Below, piece by piece: positions 7,916-16,207 of a DNA stretch of 64,000 nucleotides (position 1 is its first letter; each line of letters begins with the position of its first letter). The notes under the pieces are model-generated. The model was not told the origin of the DNA and searched no databases. It worked only from the letters and a program-made list of their open reading frames with translations. A program made the translations under genes and the position numbers. Source of the stretch: an uncultured Verrucomicrobiota bacterium (GTDB lineage Bacteria > Verrucomicrobiota > Kiritimatiellia > CAIQIC01 > Lenti-01); the NCBI GenBank assembly GCA_938003985.1, contig CALKWZ010000048.1, positions 1-64,000 of the forward strand. Reading direction: 5' to 3'.

Positions 7916-8930
7916 ACGGCCGCCAGAGGTACAGCCGGCGCGGCGCGCCGGCGCCGGCCCACAGCGCCCGCAGGTCGGGCAACCGCGGCTGCGCGCCCAG
8001 CAGCGATTCGAGGAACGATTTCTTGGCCTGGTAGGTCACCACGTAGAGATCGTCCGTGCCCAGCAGCCCGGCCATTTCGGCGAACGCCTCGTCCCAGTAG
8101 CCGATGGCGTCGACCAGCTTGTGCTTCCGCGCCTCGTCGGCGGTGAAGACCCGGCCGTCGGCCAGCGGACGCACCGCGTCCGCCTTCAGCCCCCGGCCCT
8201 GCGCGACCAGGTCCACGAACCGCGCGTGCAGGACGTCGATCGATTCCTGCAGGAGCGCGATCTGTTCGGGATCCACCGGCTGGAACGGGTTGAGCAGGTC
8301 CTTGTTCTTGCCGGACTTGATCGTCGTGTCCGTCACGCCGAGCTTTTCGCCCAGCCCGTGCACGTTGAGGGTCTGCAGGATCACGCCGATCGAACCGACC
8401 AGCGCCGTGGGCTGCGCGACGATCCGGTCCGCCGGCACCGACACGTAGTAGCCGCCCGACGCCGCCAGGTCGTGGACCAGCACCACGATCTTGCGGTCGG
8501 CCCGGCTTTCCTTGAACAGCGTCAGCTCGCGGTGGATTTCGTCGGCCGCGGTGACCTCGCCGCCGGGCGAATCCACCTCGAAGAGGATGCCGGCGACCGC
8601 GTCGTCCTGCCGGGCGGCGCGGATCTGGCGCAGGCACTCCTCGACGGGATCGACCGTGCCGAACCAGCCGACGTCCAGTTCGCGCGCGAGGATGCCCGTG
8701 AACCAAATGCGCACGACCTTGGCGGTGCCCGCGCCGTAGGAATGCGTTTCCGAGAACGGCGGGAATTCGTCCTCGCCGTAGCTTTCGTCCGCCGCGGCCG
8801 GCGCGCGGCCGGCCAGCAGGCCGACGGCGGTCAGGTTGAGCATCAGGCTGACGCCCAGCGCGACGACCAGCGCGAAAAAGACGATCCAGAAGGAACCGGG
8901 ACGGCCGGAACGGGCGGAAGCGGAAGACAT
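7914..8930 (-). CDS. sppA: Signal peptide peptidase SppA (S49 family)
   Basis: A membrane-anchored serine protease that degrades leftover signal peptides. One N-terminal membrane segment (about 14-40) is followed by a single S49 domain of about 290 residues, the short Bacillus-type form. The catalytic Ser158 lies in DLAASGGYYVS and the general base Lys210 in IKSGKNKDLLNP; the 52-residue spacing is that of known Ser-Lys SppA enzymes. The start at 8930 is chosen for GAGGTG six bases upstream; an in-frame ATG at 8948 is the alternative. Monocistronic. Confidence 0.88.
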   Translation of the reverse strand: MSSASARSGRPGSFWIVFFALVVALGVSLMLNLTAVGLLAGRAPAAADESYGEDEFPPFSETHSYGAGTAKVVRIWFTGILARELDVGWFGTVDPVEECLRQIRAARQDDAVAGILFEVDSPGGEVTAADEIHRELTLFKESRADRKIVVLVHDLAASGGYYVSVPADRIVAQPTALVGSIGVILQTLNVHGLGEKLGVTDTTIKSGKNKDLLNPFQPVDPEQIALLQESIDVLHARFVDLVAQGRGLKADAVRPLADGRVFTADEARKHKLVDAIGYWDEAFAEMAGLLGTDDLYVVTYQAKKSFLESLLGAQPRLPDLRALWAGAGAPRRLYLWRP

Positions 8931-9020
8931 GCGCACCTCGCGTTTCATGGGTGGTCCGCACCGTAGCACCCCGCCCGCCGCGGGCAAAGCCAAAACGGCC
9001 GCCGCCGCGGGGTTTTCGCT

Positions 9021-9049
9021 TTGCGCCGCCCCGCCGCTTGTCCTAGGAT
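9021..9049 (+). promoter_or_regulatory. Predicted promoter of the outer-membrane protein gene
   Basis: TTGCGC (9021-9026), 17-base spacer, TAGGAT (9044-9049), with CAGGAG at 9068-9073 before the gene start at 9080. Confidence 0.5.
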
Positions 9050-9079
9050 CAACCAGTGATGCGCTCGCAGGAGAAACCG

Positions 9080-9748
9080 ATGAAAACGATCGCGCGCGGA
9101 TTGGCCGTATGGCTGGCGGCCGCGGCGCTGGCGCCGGCCGAAACCCCGGCCCCGGCCCCCGCGCCCGCCGGACGTTCGTTCCGTCTCGGCGGACATCTGG
9201 CCTATTGGGACCTGCCGCGTCTGGACGGACTCGACTTCGACGGAGCCACCGGCGCGGGCGTCGTCGGGCAAATCCCCCTGAGCCGGCATTTCACGGCCGA
9301 ACTGCGGCTGTCCGGGTTCGCCGCCGGCGACGAGCGGACCTTCGAGGCCGAAGACGACCAGCGCTACGACAACGACGTGACCATCGTTGCGCTGCCGCTG
9401 GAAGCGAACCTGCTCCTCGAAATGCCCCTCGGCCGGACGTTCGTCTGCTACGGCGGCCCCGGGATCGGCTACTACCTGTTCGACGGCCAGAGCAATTCCA
9501 AACTCGGCGACAAGACCCTCGTCTACGACATCGAGGTCGCCGACGAATTGGGCGGCTATCTGGTGGCCGGCCTGCGCGCGCAGCTCGCGCCCCATTTCGG
9601 CCTTTATCTGGAAGGCCAATACACCTGGATCGAGACCCGCGTCAAAAAAGCGACCGAAGTCCGCCGCGAAATCGGCATCGACTGGGTCGCGCAGGAACTG
9701 GATTTCAGCGGGTTCGCGCTCCACGCGGGCCTGCTCTTCACTTTCTAG
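9080..9748 (+). CDS. Outer-membrane beta-barrel-like protein
   Basis: A 222-residue protein with a signal peptide (residues 1-20, AVWLAAAALAPAE) and alternating hydrophobic strands ending in HAGLLFTF. A terminal phenylalanine is typical of substrates of the BAM insertion machinery. Pieces such as YGGPGIGYYLFDG and YLVAGLRAQLAPHFGLYLEG resemble OmpA/OmpW-like eight-strand barrels. The start has CAGGAG seven bases upstream. Role unknown. It is followed 10 bases later by a Dabb protein gene, so both may be one transcript. Confidence 0.65.
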   Translation: MKTIARGLAVWLAAAALAPAETPAPAPAPAGRSFRLGGHLAYWDLPRLDGLDFDGATGAGVVGQIPLSRHFTAELRLSGFAAGDERTFEAEDDQRYDNDVTIVALPLEANLLLEMPLGRTFVCYGGPGIGYYLFDGQSNSKLGDKTLVYDIEVADELGGYLVAGLRAQLAPHFGLYLEGQYTWIETRVKKATEVRREIGIDWVAQELDFSGFALHAGLLFTF

Positions 9749-9758
9749 GAGGACCCCC

Positions 9759-10064
9759 ATGATTCGCCATATCGTCGCCTGGCGCCTGAAAGATTCCGCC
9801 CTCGGAAACGACAAGGCCGCCAATGCCCGCCAGATGAAGGAAAAACTCGAGGCCCTGCGCGGCCGCATCCCCGGCCTGTTGCGCCTCGACGTCGGCCTCG
9901 ACTTCTCCGCCACGGAAAACAGTTCCGACGTCGTGCTCGTGTCCGATTTCGAATCGCGCGAGGCTCTCGCGGCCTACCAGGAGCATCCCGCGCACAAGGC
10001 CGTCGGCCTGTTCGTCCGCGCCGTCGTTTCCGAACGCCGGCTGGTCGATTGCGAAACGGACTGA
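9759..10064 (+). CDS. Dabb-domain (stress-responsive A/B barrel) protein
   Basis: A 101-residue dimeric ferredoxin-like alpha+beta barrel protein. MIRHIVAWRLKD at the start, LDVGLDFSATENSSDVVLVSDFESREALAAY in the middle and HPAHKAVGLFVR near the end are the family hallmarks. Bacterial members are mostly uncharacterised. AGGAGGA precedes the ATG and overlaps the end of the preceding gene's stop region, which suggests co-expression with the outer-membrane protein. Confidence 0.85.
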   Translation: MIRHIVAWRLKDSALGNDKAANARQMKEKLEALRGRIPGLLRLDVGLDFSATENSSDVVLVSDFESREALAAYQEHPAHKAVGLFVRAVVSERRLVDCETD

Positions 10065-10068
10065 GTTT

Positions 10069-10725
10069 TCAGCCGCGGCCCGTCAGCGGCACGAAGCGCA
10101 CCGGCAGCACCGGGCGGGCCGAAACCTCGCCGCGCGCGTCTTTCCGCAGCAGCACCAGTTCCTGCGCGCCGCCCTCCGCGCCCAGCGGAATCGCCAGGCG
10201 GCCGCCCGGCTTGAGCTGCGCGACCAGCGCCGGCGGCACGTGCCGCGCCGCGGCCGCCACGAGGATCGCGTCGAACGGCGCTTCCGCCGCGAGCCCCGCC
10301 GCACCGTCCCCGGCGTGCACGACGACGTTCGCGAACCCCAGCCGCGCCAGGCGCTCGCGGCAGGCGGACGCGAGCGCCGGCACGATTTCGACCGTGTGCA
10401 CGGTTTGCGCCAGTTGGGCCAGCACCGCGGCCTGGTAGCCCGACCCCGCGCCGACCTCCAGCACCCGGGCGGCGGGTTCGAGCTCCAGCAGATCCGTCAT
10501 CAACGCCACGATATAGGGCTGCGAGATGGTCTGGCCGTGGCCGATCGGCAGGGGCACGTCGAGATAGGCCGAGACCTGTTCGTCCGCCGGCACGAATTCG
10601 GGCCGCGGCACCGCGGCCAGGGCCTTCATCGTCCGCGGCGAAAACGCGGCGATCCCCGTATGGGTCGCGGTGGCCAGCGCTTCCGCCTGGATTTCCCTCA
10701 GCAGCCGCGCCAGCCGTGCGTCCAC
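10069..10725 (-). CDS. pcm: Protein-L-isoaspartate O-methyltransferase
   Basis: A 218-residue SAM-dependent methyltransferase that repairs isoaspartyl residues in damaged proteins. Family motifs are present: VPLPIGHGQTISQPYIVALM (substrate-binding region), RVLEVGAGSGYQAAVLAQL (SAM motif I), HTVEIVP and LKPGGRLAIPLG. It starts with GTG at 10725, supported by CAGGAG nine bases upstream. It lies just downstream of, and on the same strand as, the SPFH gene pair with a 34-base gap, so it could share their transcript. Confidence 0.9.
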   Translation of the reverse strand: MDARLARLLREIQAEALATATHTGIAAFSPRTMKALAAVPRPEFVPADEQVSAYLDVPLPIGHGQTISQPYIVALMTDLLELEPAARVLEVGAGSGYQAAVLAQLAQTVHTVEIVPALASACRERLARLGFANVVVHAGDGAAGLAAEAPFDAILVAAAARHVPPALVAQLKPGGRLAIPLGAEGGAQELVLLRKDARGEVSARPVLPVRFVPLTGRG

Positions 10726-10759
10726 GTTTTTCTGGCTCCTGTCGCCTGTCCCCGGATTC

Positions 10760-12523
10760 CTATTTCTTCGGCGCCTGCAGGATCTGTCCGCCGCCGAGAT
10801 CGGAGAGCCCCGCCTTTTCGAGGTCGGTCCACAGCGTGCCCGGCCCGGCGTGCAGGACGTTGATCTTCAGGTCGTCGGAAAGATTCTGGGCGAAAGTCCA
10901 GAGGTTGTAGGCCTCCGCATCGCCGAAGGCCTTGACCTTCAGCTGCTGGCCCTTGGCGCGCTCGCCTTCCACGAGCCGCACCACTTCCGCGTCGGCCGAG
11001 CCCAGCGTCGTGATGCGCGCGGCGTTGACGCCCGCGGTCTGCTTCTCGATCTCCGCCGCCTGCCGCAGGGTGTCGCCCTGGATTTCGGCGACCTGTTTTT
11101 CCTCGTCGGCCTTGATCAGGGCCTTGATCTTTTCGGTTTCCTGCGCGACCTGCTCGCGGCGCTGGCCGATCAGGCTCAGTTCCGTGTTCAGCTCGGCCTG
11201 CTTCTTGGCGGTGTTCTGCTTCTCGCGGTTGGTCAGGTCCTGCTCCTGGGCCAGGCTGGCCTGCTGGATCGGATCGAGGATCTGGTTGGGCACGTTCACG
11301 TGCCGGATCAGGGCGTTGTGGATCTGGATCCGCTTCTCCGCCAGCGTCGCCGCCAGCGCGTCCGTCAGCTCGTTCTGGAACTTCTCGCGGCCTTCGCCCA
11401 CGATGAAGTCCTTGGCGCCGTAGGCCGAGCCCTTCAGGCGCGACACGGAGAGGATCTGGGGCATGATGACCTTCTCCACCGCCGCGGGCAGATCGCCGTA
11501 GGTGCGGAAGATCCAGGCCACGTCCTTCGGCAGCAGTTCGAACTCCACCGTCATGTCGAGGCTGATCTCGAACCCGTCGCGCGAGGGAAACTCCACGAAC
11601 TGCTCCAGCACGAAGGAGACCGACTGGGCGGGCGCGGCGCCCATGTAGCCTTCCTCCTCCATCGGCCGGGCCGGGGCCTTCTTTCTTTCGCGGTCGTAGG
11701 CCGAGGCCGACTTCGCCGGCATCGGCGCGGCGGCGGGCGCGGGCGCGAGCCGGCCGCCCAGGCGCATGCCGGAGCTGGATTCGGAGCGCATGTAGCTCTC
11801 GCGCTTGGCCTGCTGTTCCTGGAGCACGTTCTGCTGCAGGGCATCCATCGCCACGTTTTGCGAAGCCATCAGCGCCTTCGTGATCACGGCGCCGCCGCCC
11901 TTGCCCAGCAGCGAGACCTGGTTCACGCCGATTTCCAGCACGTCGACCTTGTATTCGCGCGGATTCACGAAGTACAGGCCGGGCTGGAGCACGTCGCGGC
12001 GCACGCCCTTCTCGCCCGCCTGCGCGAATTCGTTGGGCGGCGTCTGCCGGCCGGACAGCGACGTCACCACGCCGTCGTAGCCGATCGGGATGCTGAGCGC
12101 GTCCACGACGTCGATCTGGTAGCCCGCCGGATTCATCCGGTACTTTCCGGGACCCAGCACGCGCCGCCAGATGCCCTTCTGGCCCGGCTCGGCCAGGAAT
12201 TCGCCTTCGGGCAGATCGTCGCCGACCTTGGACGTCACCACGCCCACCTTGCCGGGCGGAATGACCACCACGGGGCGGACGTCGCGCTCGTAGAGCCACG
12301 GATTCAGGAAATGGCGGCCTTCGCCGAGCACGTCTTCCTGGATGCCGCGCTGGCCCTTCTTCGCCAAAATCTGCCCCGGCGGCAGTTCGGCGCCCGTCTT
12401 GGCGGTGATGACCGCCATTTCGTCCGGCTCCACGTAGAAGCGGCAAAAGCCCCATTGCCAGATGAACCACGGCAGGCCCAGGACCACGATCGCCAACAGA
12501 ACGATTTTCACGGAGTTTTTCAT
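10760..12523 (-). CDS. SPFH/band-7 protein with threefold N-terminal repeat (second of pair)
   Basis: A 587-residue protein with an N-terminal membrane segment (about 6-23). Residues about 30-225 hold three copies of a 60-70-residue module (DEMAVITAKTGAELPPGQIL ... DVLGEGRHFLNPW; KVGVVTSKVGDDLPEGEFLA ... RVLGPGKYRMNPA; DGVVTSLSGRQTPPNEFAQA ... DVLQPGLYFVNPR). A low-complexity A/P-rich linker (about 260-310) leads to an SPFH domain (about 310-430), then a long charged coiled coil (REKQNTAKKQAELNTELSLI). SPFH proteins scaffold membrane microdomains. The start overlaps the stop of the upstream paralogue by ATGA. Exact function unknown. Confidence 0.7.
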   Translation of the reverse strand: MKNSVKIVLLAIVVLGLPWFIWQWGFCRFYVEPDEMAVITAKTGAELPPGQILAKKGQRGIQEDVLGEGRHFLNPWLYERDVRPVVVIPPGKVGVVTSKVGDDLPEGEFLAEPGQKGIWRRVLGPGKYRMNPAGYQIDVVDALSIPIGYDGVVTSLSGRQTPPNEFAQAGEKGVRRDVLQPGLYFVNPREYKVDVLEIGVNQVSLLGKGGGAVITKALMASQNVAMDALQQNVLQEQQAKRESYMRSESSSGMRLGGRLAPAPAAAPMPAKSASAYDRERKKAPARPMEEEGYMGAAPAQSVSFVLEQFVEFPSRDGFEISLDMTVEFELLPKDVAWIFRTYGDLPAAVEKVIMPQILSVSRLKGSAYGAKDFIVGEGREKFQNELTDALAATLAEKRIQIHNALIRHVNVPNQILDPIQQASLAQEQDLTNREKQNTAKKQAELNTELSLIGQRREQVAQETEKIKALIKADEEKQVAEIQGDTLRQAAEIEKQTAGVNAARITTLGSADAEVVRLVEGERAKGQQLKVKAFGDAEAYNLWTFAQNLSDDLKINVLHAGPGTLWTDLEKAGLSDLGGGQILQAPKK

Positions 12524-14088
12524 TGGGCCCCGCCTTTCCGGGAAACGGGCGCCAGCCAGCGGAGCAGCCCACCGATGCCTTCCGCCTGGTCGCCGCTGAG
12601 GATCGCCTGGATGCGCGGGGCGATCTTGCCGTAGTAGACGTTGCGCGCGAAATCCGCGCCGGTGCCGAACGCCTGCACCTGGCTGGCGAACACCGCGGCC
12701 TCGGCTTCGTTCTTCATGCGGATGACGTCGCCCTCGGCCTTGGCCCGCAGCAGCTTGGCTTCGGCCTGCGCCTGCGCGGCGGCGTTTTCGAGCTTGGCCA
12801 CCTCGAGATCCTTGTTGGCGCGCGTCAGGCGCACCTCGCGGCCCTGGTCGGCGGCGATCACCGCGCGGATGCGGGCGGTGTCGGCCTCGACCTTTTCCTT
12901 GTTCTGCACGGCGAGCATTTCCTGCTTCACCAGCTCGGCCTCGGACTTGGCCTGTTCGATCTGCTGGCCGTACTTCACGGCGTCCTGCACCGCCACTTCG
13001 CGCTCGCGGATGATGCTGGCGATGGCGTCGGGCGGGGTGATGTTGCGGATCAGCACGGACTTGATGTCCACGCCCCAGTTCTTGCACTGCGCGATCAGGT
13101 GCGTTTCCAGGTTGTCCTGGAACTTCTGGCGCGTCGTGCCGGCGATGTAGTTCTTGGCGGGGTTCTTGCTGCCTTCGATCCGGCTGAACCCGCGCGCCTT
13201 CGGCAACACGATCTTCTTGAGGATGTCGTCCATGTCGCCGACCTGGTGCGTCAGCAGCGCGGCCCGGTCGCGCATCAGGGCGTATTCGATCGTGCCTTCC
13301 ACGTTCACGGTGAATCCGTCCAGCGTCAGGAAGCTGATGGCGTCGTCGCCGCTCAGCTCGAAGCGCTGGCTTTGCAGGTTCACTTCCGTCACGACCACCA
13401 TGTAGGGATTCAGGTAGTAGGTGCCCGCGTCGAGGATCCCCGGCAGCACGCCTTTCAGGCCCTCCTGCACCAGGAACGCGTTGCGGGCCGCCTCCGGCAA
13501 GTCGTCGTTGAGCACGTCCTGGCCGACCAGCGAGGTCATCACGCCGCCGAAGCCCGGCCGGATGGTGATGGCGTCGAAGAGCTGCACGTCGTAGGCGTAA
13601 GGGTTGATCCGGTGCTTGCCGGGGCTGAGCACCTTCGCCACGATGCCCTTGCAGCCCTCCGGCGCGAGGATCTCCCCGCCGGGCAGGTCCTGGCCGTAGA
13701 GCCGCGTCAGCACGCCCAGCTTGCCGGCCGGAATGTCGGTGATTTTCCGGATCTCCCAGTCCCACGAATACGGATTCTTGAACCAGCGCCCTTCCGCCAG
13801 CACGTCGAGCTGGATGCCCTTCTGGCCTTCTTCCAGCGCGAGCAGCTGGCCCGACGGCAAGTCCGTTCCCGTCTTGCGGATCAGCACCGCGATCTCGCCC
13901 GGCCCCGGCTCGATGCGCCAGAAGAACCAGAACCAGATCGGCAGGAACAGCGCCGCGGCCAAAATGCCCAGCGGCACGGCCAGCGCGCCCAGGCCCGGAC
14001 CCATCCGGGATCCGGCGATCTTCGGATCGCGCCGGGGCCCGCGGGCGTTCGACGGCAGCGACGGCGGAATGAATTCGGACTCGTCCAT
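12520..14088 (-). CDS. SPFH/band-7 protein with threefold N-terminal repeat (first of pair)
   Basis: A 522-residue paralogue of the downstream gene product. A hydrophobic anchor (about 33-58, ALAVPLGILAAALFLPIWFW) is followed by three tandem modules of the form GEIAVLIRKTG..LPSGQ...KGIQLDVLAEGRWFKNPY, GKLGVLTRLYG..., FGGVMTSLVGQD..., then a prohibitin-like SPFH domain (about 235-370, including FTVNVEGTIEYALMRDRAAL) and a glutamate/alanine-rich coiled coil (about 370-470). Repeats plus SPFH plus coiled coil recall the domain order of major vault protein, though here with a membrane anchor. AGGAG lies seven to eleven bases before ATG 14088. The ATGA overlap implies a hetero-oligomer. Confidence 0.7.
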   Translation of the reverse strand: MDESEFIPPSLPSNARGPRRDPKIAGSRMGPGLGALAVPLGILAAALFLPIWFWFFWRIEPGPGEIAVLIRKTGTDLPSGQLLALEEGQKGIQLDVLAEGRWFKNPYSWDWEIRKITDIPAGKLGVLTRLYGQDLPGGEILAPEGCKGIVAKVLSPGKHRINPYAYDVQLFDAITIRPGFGGVMTSLVGQDVLNDDLPEAARNAFLVQEGLKGVLPGILDAGTYYLNPYMVVVTEVNLQSQRFELSGDDAISFLTLDGFTVNVEGTIEYALMRDRAALLTHQVGDMDDILKKIVLPKARGFSRIEGSKNPAKNYIAGTTRQKFQDNLETHLIAQCKNWGVDIKSVLIRNITPPDAIASIIREREVAVQDAVKYGQQIEQAKSEAELVKQEMLAVQNKEKVEADTARIRAVIAADQGREVRLTRANKDLEVAKLENAAAQAQAEAKLLRAKAEGDVIRMKNEAEAAVFASQVQAFGTGADFARNVYYGKIAPRIQAILSGDQAEGIGGLLRWLAPVSRKGGAQ

Positions 14089-14202
14089 GGTGCGTTCTCC
14101 TCGGAGCCCCGCGCCACGCGGCGCCCACGCCGGACAACCCTACCCGTTCGCCGGACGCGGGGAAATCCCTAATTTTTGCGGTTCCGGCTTTTCCGGCCGC
14201 GC

Positions 14203-14232
14203 TTGACTTGCCGGCGCGGGTTTTGCTACCAC
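14203..14232 (+). promoter_or_regulatory. Predicted promoter of the micro-protein gene
   Basis: TTGACT (14203-14208), 18-base spacer, TACCAC (14227-14232). The -10 box ends only 10 bases before the ATG, so the transcript would have almost no leader. Confidence 0.4.
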
Positions 14233-14242
14233 AGGCGGCCTT

Positions 14243-14344
14243 ATGGGACAGCAATTGAGAAAACGAGTGAAGCGCAAAGCCCGCGACCGCCGCGTGAAGC
14301 GGCTCAAGGCCCGCGCCCGGCTCGCCAAGAAGGCCACGGCCTGA
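14243..14344 (+). CDS. Small arginine/lysine-rich protein (33 residues)
   Basis: A short open frame that starts MGQQLRKRVKRKARDRRVKR and ends with LKARARLAKKATA; 16 of 33 residues are Arg or Lys. It has its own likely promoter and a hairpin after it. Short basic proteins beginning MGQ..RKR.KRKRR occur widely in Verrucomicrobia-type genomes next to unrelated genes; their role is unknown, with RNA or ribosome association a reasonable guess from charge. Codon usage is mixed at the start but GC-ending later. The GGCGG just before the ATG is a weak ribosome site. Confidence 0.65.
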   Translation: MGQQLRKRVKRKARDRRVKRLKARARLAKKATA

Positions 14345-14388
14345 TTTCCGGGCCGGTCTGCGTCCGCCCCGTCGGACAACCGCATGGA

Positions 14389-14420
14389 CCCGCCGGCGCC
14401 TTCCGGGCGCGGCGGGTTTC
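14389..14420 (+). terminator. Hairpin after the micro-protein gene
   Basis: Imperfect GC stem CCCGCCGGCGCC / GGGCGCGGCGGG with a TTCC loop and a short, interrupted T stretch. It probably ends the micro-protein transcript before ruvA. Confidence 0.45.
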
Positions 14421-14458
14421 TGCGTGGTTTTGAGACATAGGAACGTCGAGGCATCGCG

Positions 14459-15061
14459 ATGATCGTCTTTCTGGATGGCGTGCTGGAAGAAAAGGAACCG
14501 ACCCGCGCGGTCGTGAACGTCGGCGGCGTCGGCTACGAAGCCGCCATTCCCCTGAGCAGCTACGACCGCCTGCCCGCCGCCGGCCAGCGCGTGCGGCTCC
14601 TGACCGTCCCCGTCGTCCGCGAAGACGCCCACTTGCTGTACGGTTTCATGACCGCCGAAGAACGCGGGCTGTTCCTGCAGTTGACCTCCGTCAACGGCAT
14701 CGGCCCCAAGCTCGGGCTCGCCGTGCTTTCCGGCCTGTCCGTGCGCGACCTCCAGGCGGCCATCGCCGCCGGCGACGTCAAGCGCCTCAGCGGCATCTCC
14801 GGCATCGGCAAGAAAACCGCCGAGCGCCTCGTGCTCGAGATGCGCGACAAGCTCGGCAAGGGCGACCTGGCCGAAGCCCTGACCGCCGGCCACGCCCCCG
14901 GCCCCGCCGACGCCAAGCTGCGCGACGCCTATCTCGCGCTCGTCTCCCTCGGCTACAAGCCCGCCGACGCCCAGCGCATGGTCAAGGACGTCGCCGGCCA
15001 GATCGCGCCCGATTCCTCCCTCGAAGACATGCTCCGCCAGGTCCTGTCGGGCCGCAAGTAG
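14459..15061 (+). CDS. ruvA: Holliday junction DNA helicase subunit RuvA
   Basis: A 200-residue protein with the three RuvA parts: an N-terminal OB fold (MIVFLDGVLEEKEPTRAVVN), two helix-hairpin-helix motifs (LQLTSVNGIGPKLGLAVLSG and IKRLSGISGIGKKTAERL-like around residues 100-125) and a C-terminal RuvB-binding domain (DAYLALVSLGYKPADAQRMV). It binds four-way junctions as a tetramer and recruits RuvB. RuvB and RuvC genes are not nearby. The next gene follows 9 bases later after an AGGAGG site, so they are probably co-transcribed. Confidence 0.95.
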   Translation: MIVFLDGVLEEKEPTRAVVNVGGVGYEAAIPLSSYDRLPAAGQRVRLLTVPVVREDAHLLYGFMTAEERGLFLQLTSVNGIGPKLGLAVLSGLSVRDLQAAIAAGDVKRLSGISGIGKKTAERLVLEMRDKLGKGDLAEALTAGHAPGPADAKLRDAYLALVSLGYKPADAQRMVKDVAGQIAPDSSLEDMLRQVLSGRK

Positions 15062-15070
15062 GAGGTTCCC

Positions 15071-15538
15071 ATGCTGGAACTCGCCGTGCTGAGCGCCGCT
15101 TTCGCGATGGGCGGCGCGATTCCCGACCGCTACGCCTGCCGACCGTGTTCCCCGCCCCTGTCCTGGAGCGAAGTTCCCGCCGGCACCCAGAGCCTCGCGA
15201 TCCTCTGCGACGATCCCGACGCGCCGGCCGGCGACTGGGTGCATTGGGTCGTCTTCAACCTCGCGCCCGACGTCCGCGCCCTGCCCGAGAACGTCGCCCG
15301 CGACGCCCGGCTCCCCGGCGGCGCCGTCCAGGGCGTGAACGACTACGCCCGGAACGGCTACGACGGCCCCTGTCCGCCCCCCGGCCAGACCCATCGCTAT
15401 TTCTACACAGTCTTCGCGCTCGACGTCCGCCTCGCGCTCGCGGCCGGCGCCCGCAAGAAAGACCTCGTCGAAGCGATGCGGGGCCACGTCCTCGCCCAGG
15501 GCGCGCTCATGGGCACCTATTCCCGGAAAACCCGATGA
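15071..15538 (+). CDS. YbhB/YbcL-family PEBP protein
   Basis: A 155-residue phosphatidylethanolamine-binding-protein homologue. The anion-pocket motifs LAILCDDPDAPAGDWVHWVV and GPCPPPGQTHRYFYTVFALD are intact. Bacterial members are cytosolic or periplasmic with unclear roles; some inhibit serine proteases or kinases. No signal peptide. It is co-transcribed with ruvA and overlaps the methyltransferase gene by ATGA. Confidence 0.88.
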   Translation: MLELAVLSAAFAMGGAIPDRYACRPCSPPLSWSEVPAGTQSLAILCDDPDAPAGDWVHWVVFNLAPDVRALPENVARDARLPGGAVQGVNDYARNGYDGPCPPPGQTHRYFYTVFALDVRLALAAGARKKDLVEAMRGHVLAQGALMGTYSRKTR

Positions 15539-16146
15539 CGTCCACCTTCGATGCCCGCGCCCAGACCTGGGACGAAGACCCCCGCCGCGTGAAACTTGCC
15601 GCGGACATCTTCGCCGCGCTGGATCGCGCCGTGTCGTTGCGCGCGGAAATGGCCGCCCTCGACTACGGCGCCGGCACCGGCCTGCTGGCCCTGCCCCTCG
15701 CCGCGCGCGTCCGCCGCGTGCTCGCCGTCGATGCCTCCGCCGGCATGCTCGCCGTCCTCGCCCAAAAAGCCCGGGCCGGCGGGTGCGCGAACGTCGAAAC
15801 CCGGCACGCCGATTTCGCGCAAGACGCCCTCCCCGCCGGCCCGTTCGACCTCGTCGCGTCCGCCATGACGCTGCACCACGTCGCCGACGTCGCGGACTTG
15901 TTGCGAAAGTTTTTCGTTTTGCTTGCGCCCGGCGGCCGGATCGCCCTGGCCGATCTCGACGCCGAAGACGGCTCGTTCCACGGCCCGGACGCCCCCGGCG
16001 TGCACCATCTGGGCTTCGAACGCGCCGAACTCGCGGCGAAGCTGGAAGCCGCCGGTTTCGCCGAGATCCGGTTCGCCGACGCCGCGCGCAGCGAAAAGAA
16101 CGGCCGCGCCTACTCGGTTTTCATCGCCGCCGCCCGCAAGCCCTAG
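15535..16146 (+). CDS. Class I SAM-dependent methyltransferase
   Basis: A 203-residue Rossmann methyltransferase. Motif I is ALDYGAGTGLLALPLAARVR, followed by VLAVDASAGMLAVLAQKA, a motif IV region FDLVASAMTLHHVADV and a later LLAPGGRIALADLDAEDGSF. It resembles the UbiE/SmtA-like group with small-molecule substrates; the substrate is not evident. The start codon overlaps the PEBP stop (ATGA), so the ruvA-PEBP-methyltransferase trio is one operon. Confidence 0.82.
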   Translation: MTSTFDARAQTWDEDPRRVKLAADIFAALDRAVSLRAEMAALDYGAGTGLLALPLAARVRRVLAVDASAGMLAVLAQKARAGGCANVETRHADFAQDALPAGPFDLVASAMTLHHVADVADLLRKFFVLLAPGGRIALADLDAEDGSFHGPDAPGVHHLGFERAELAAKLEAAGFAEIRFADAARSEKNGRAYSVFIAAARKP

Positions 16147-16207
16147 CCGTCCCGGAACGGCGACGGGACGATGGACGCCCGGGCCGTTTTCGGGTATTTT
16201 CCGCACC

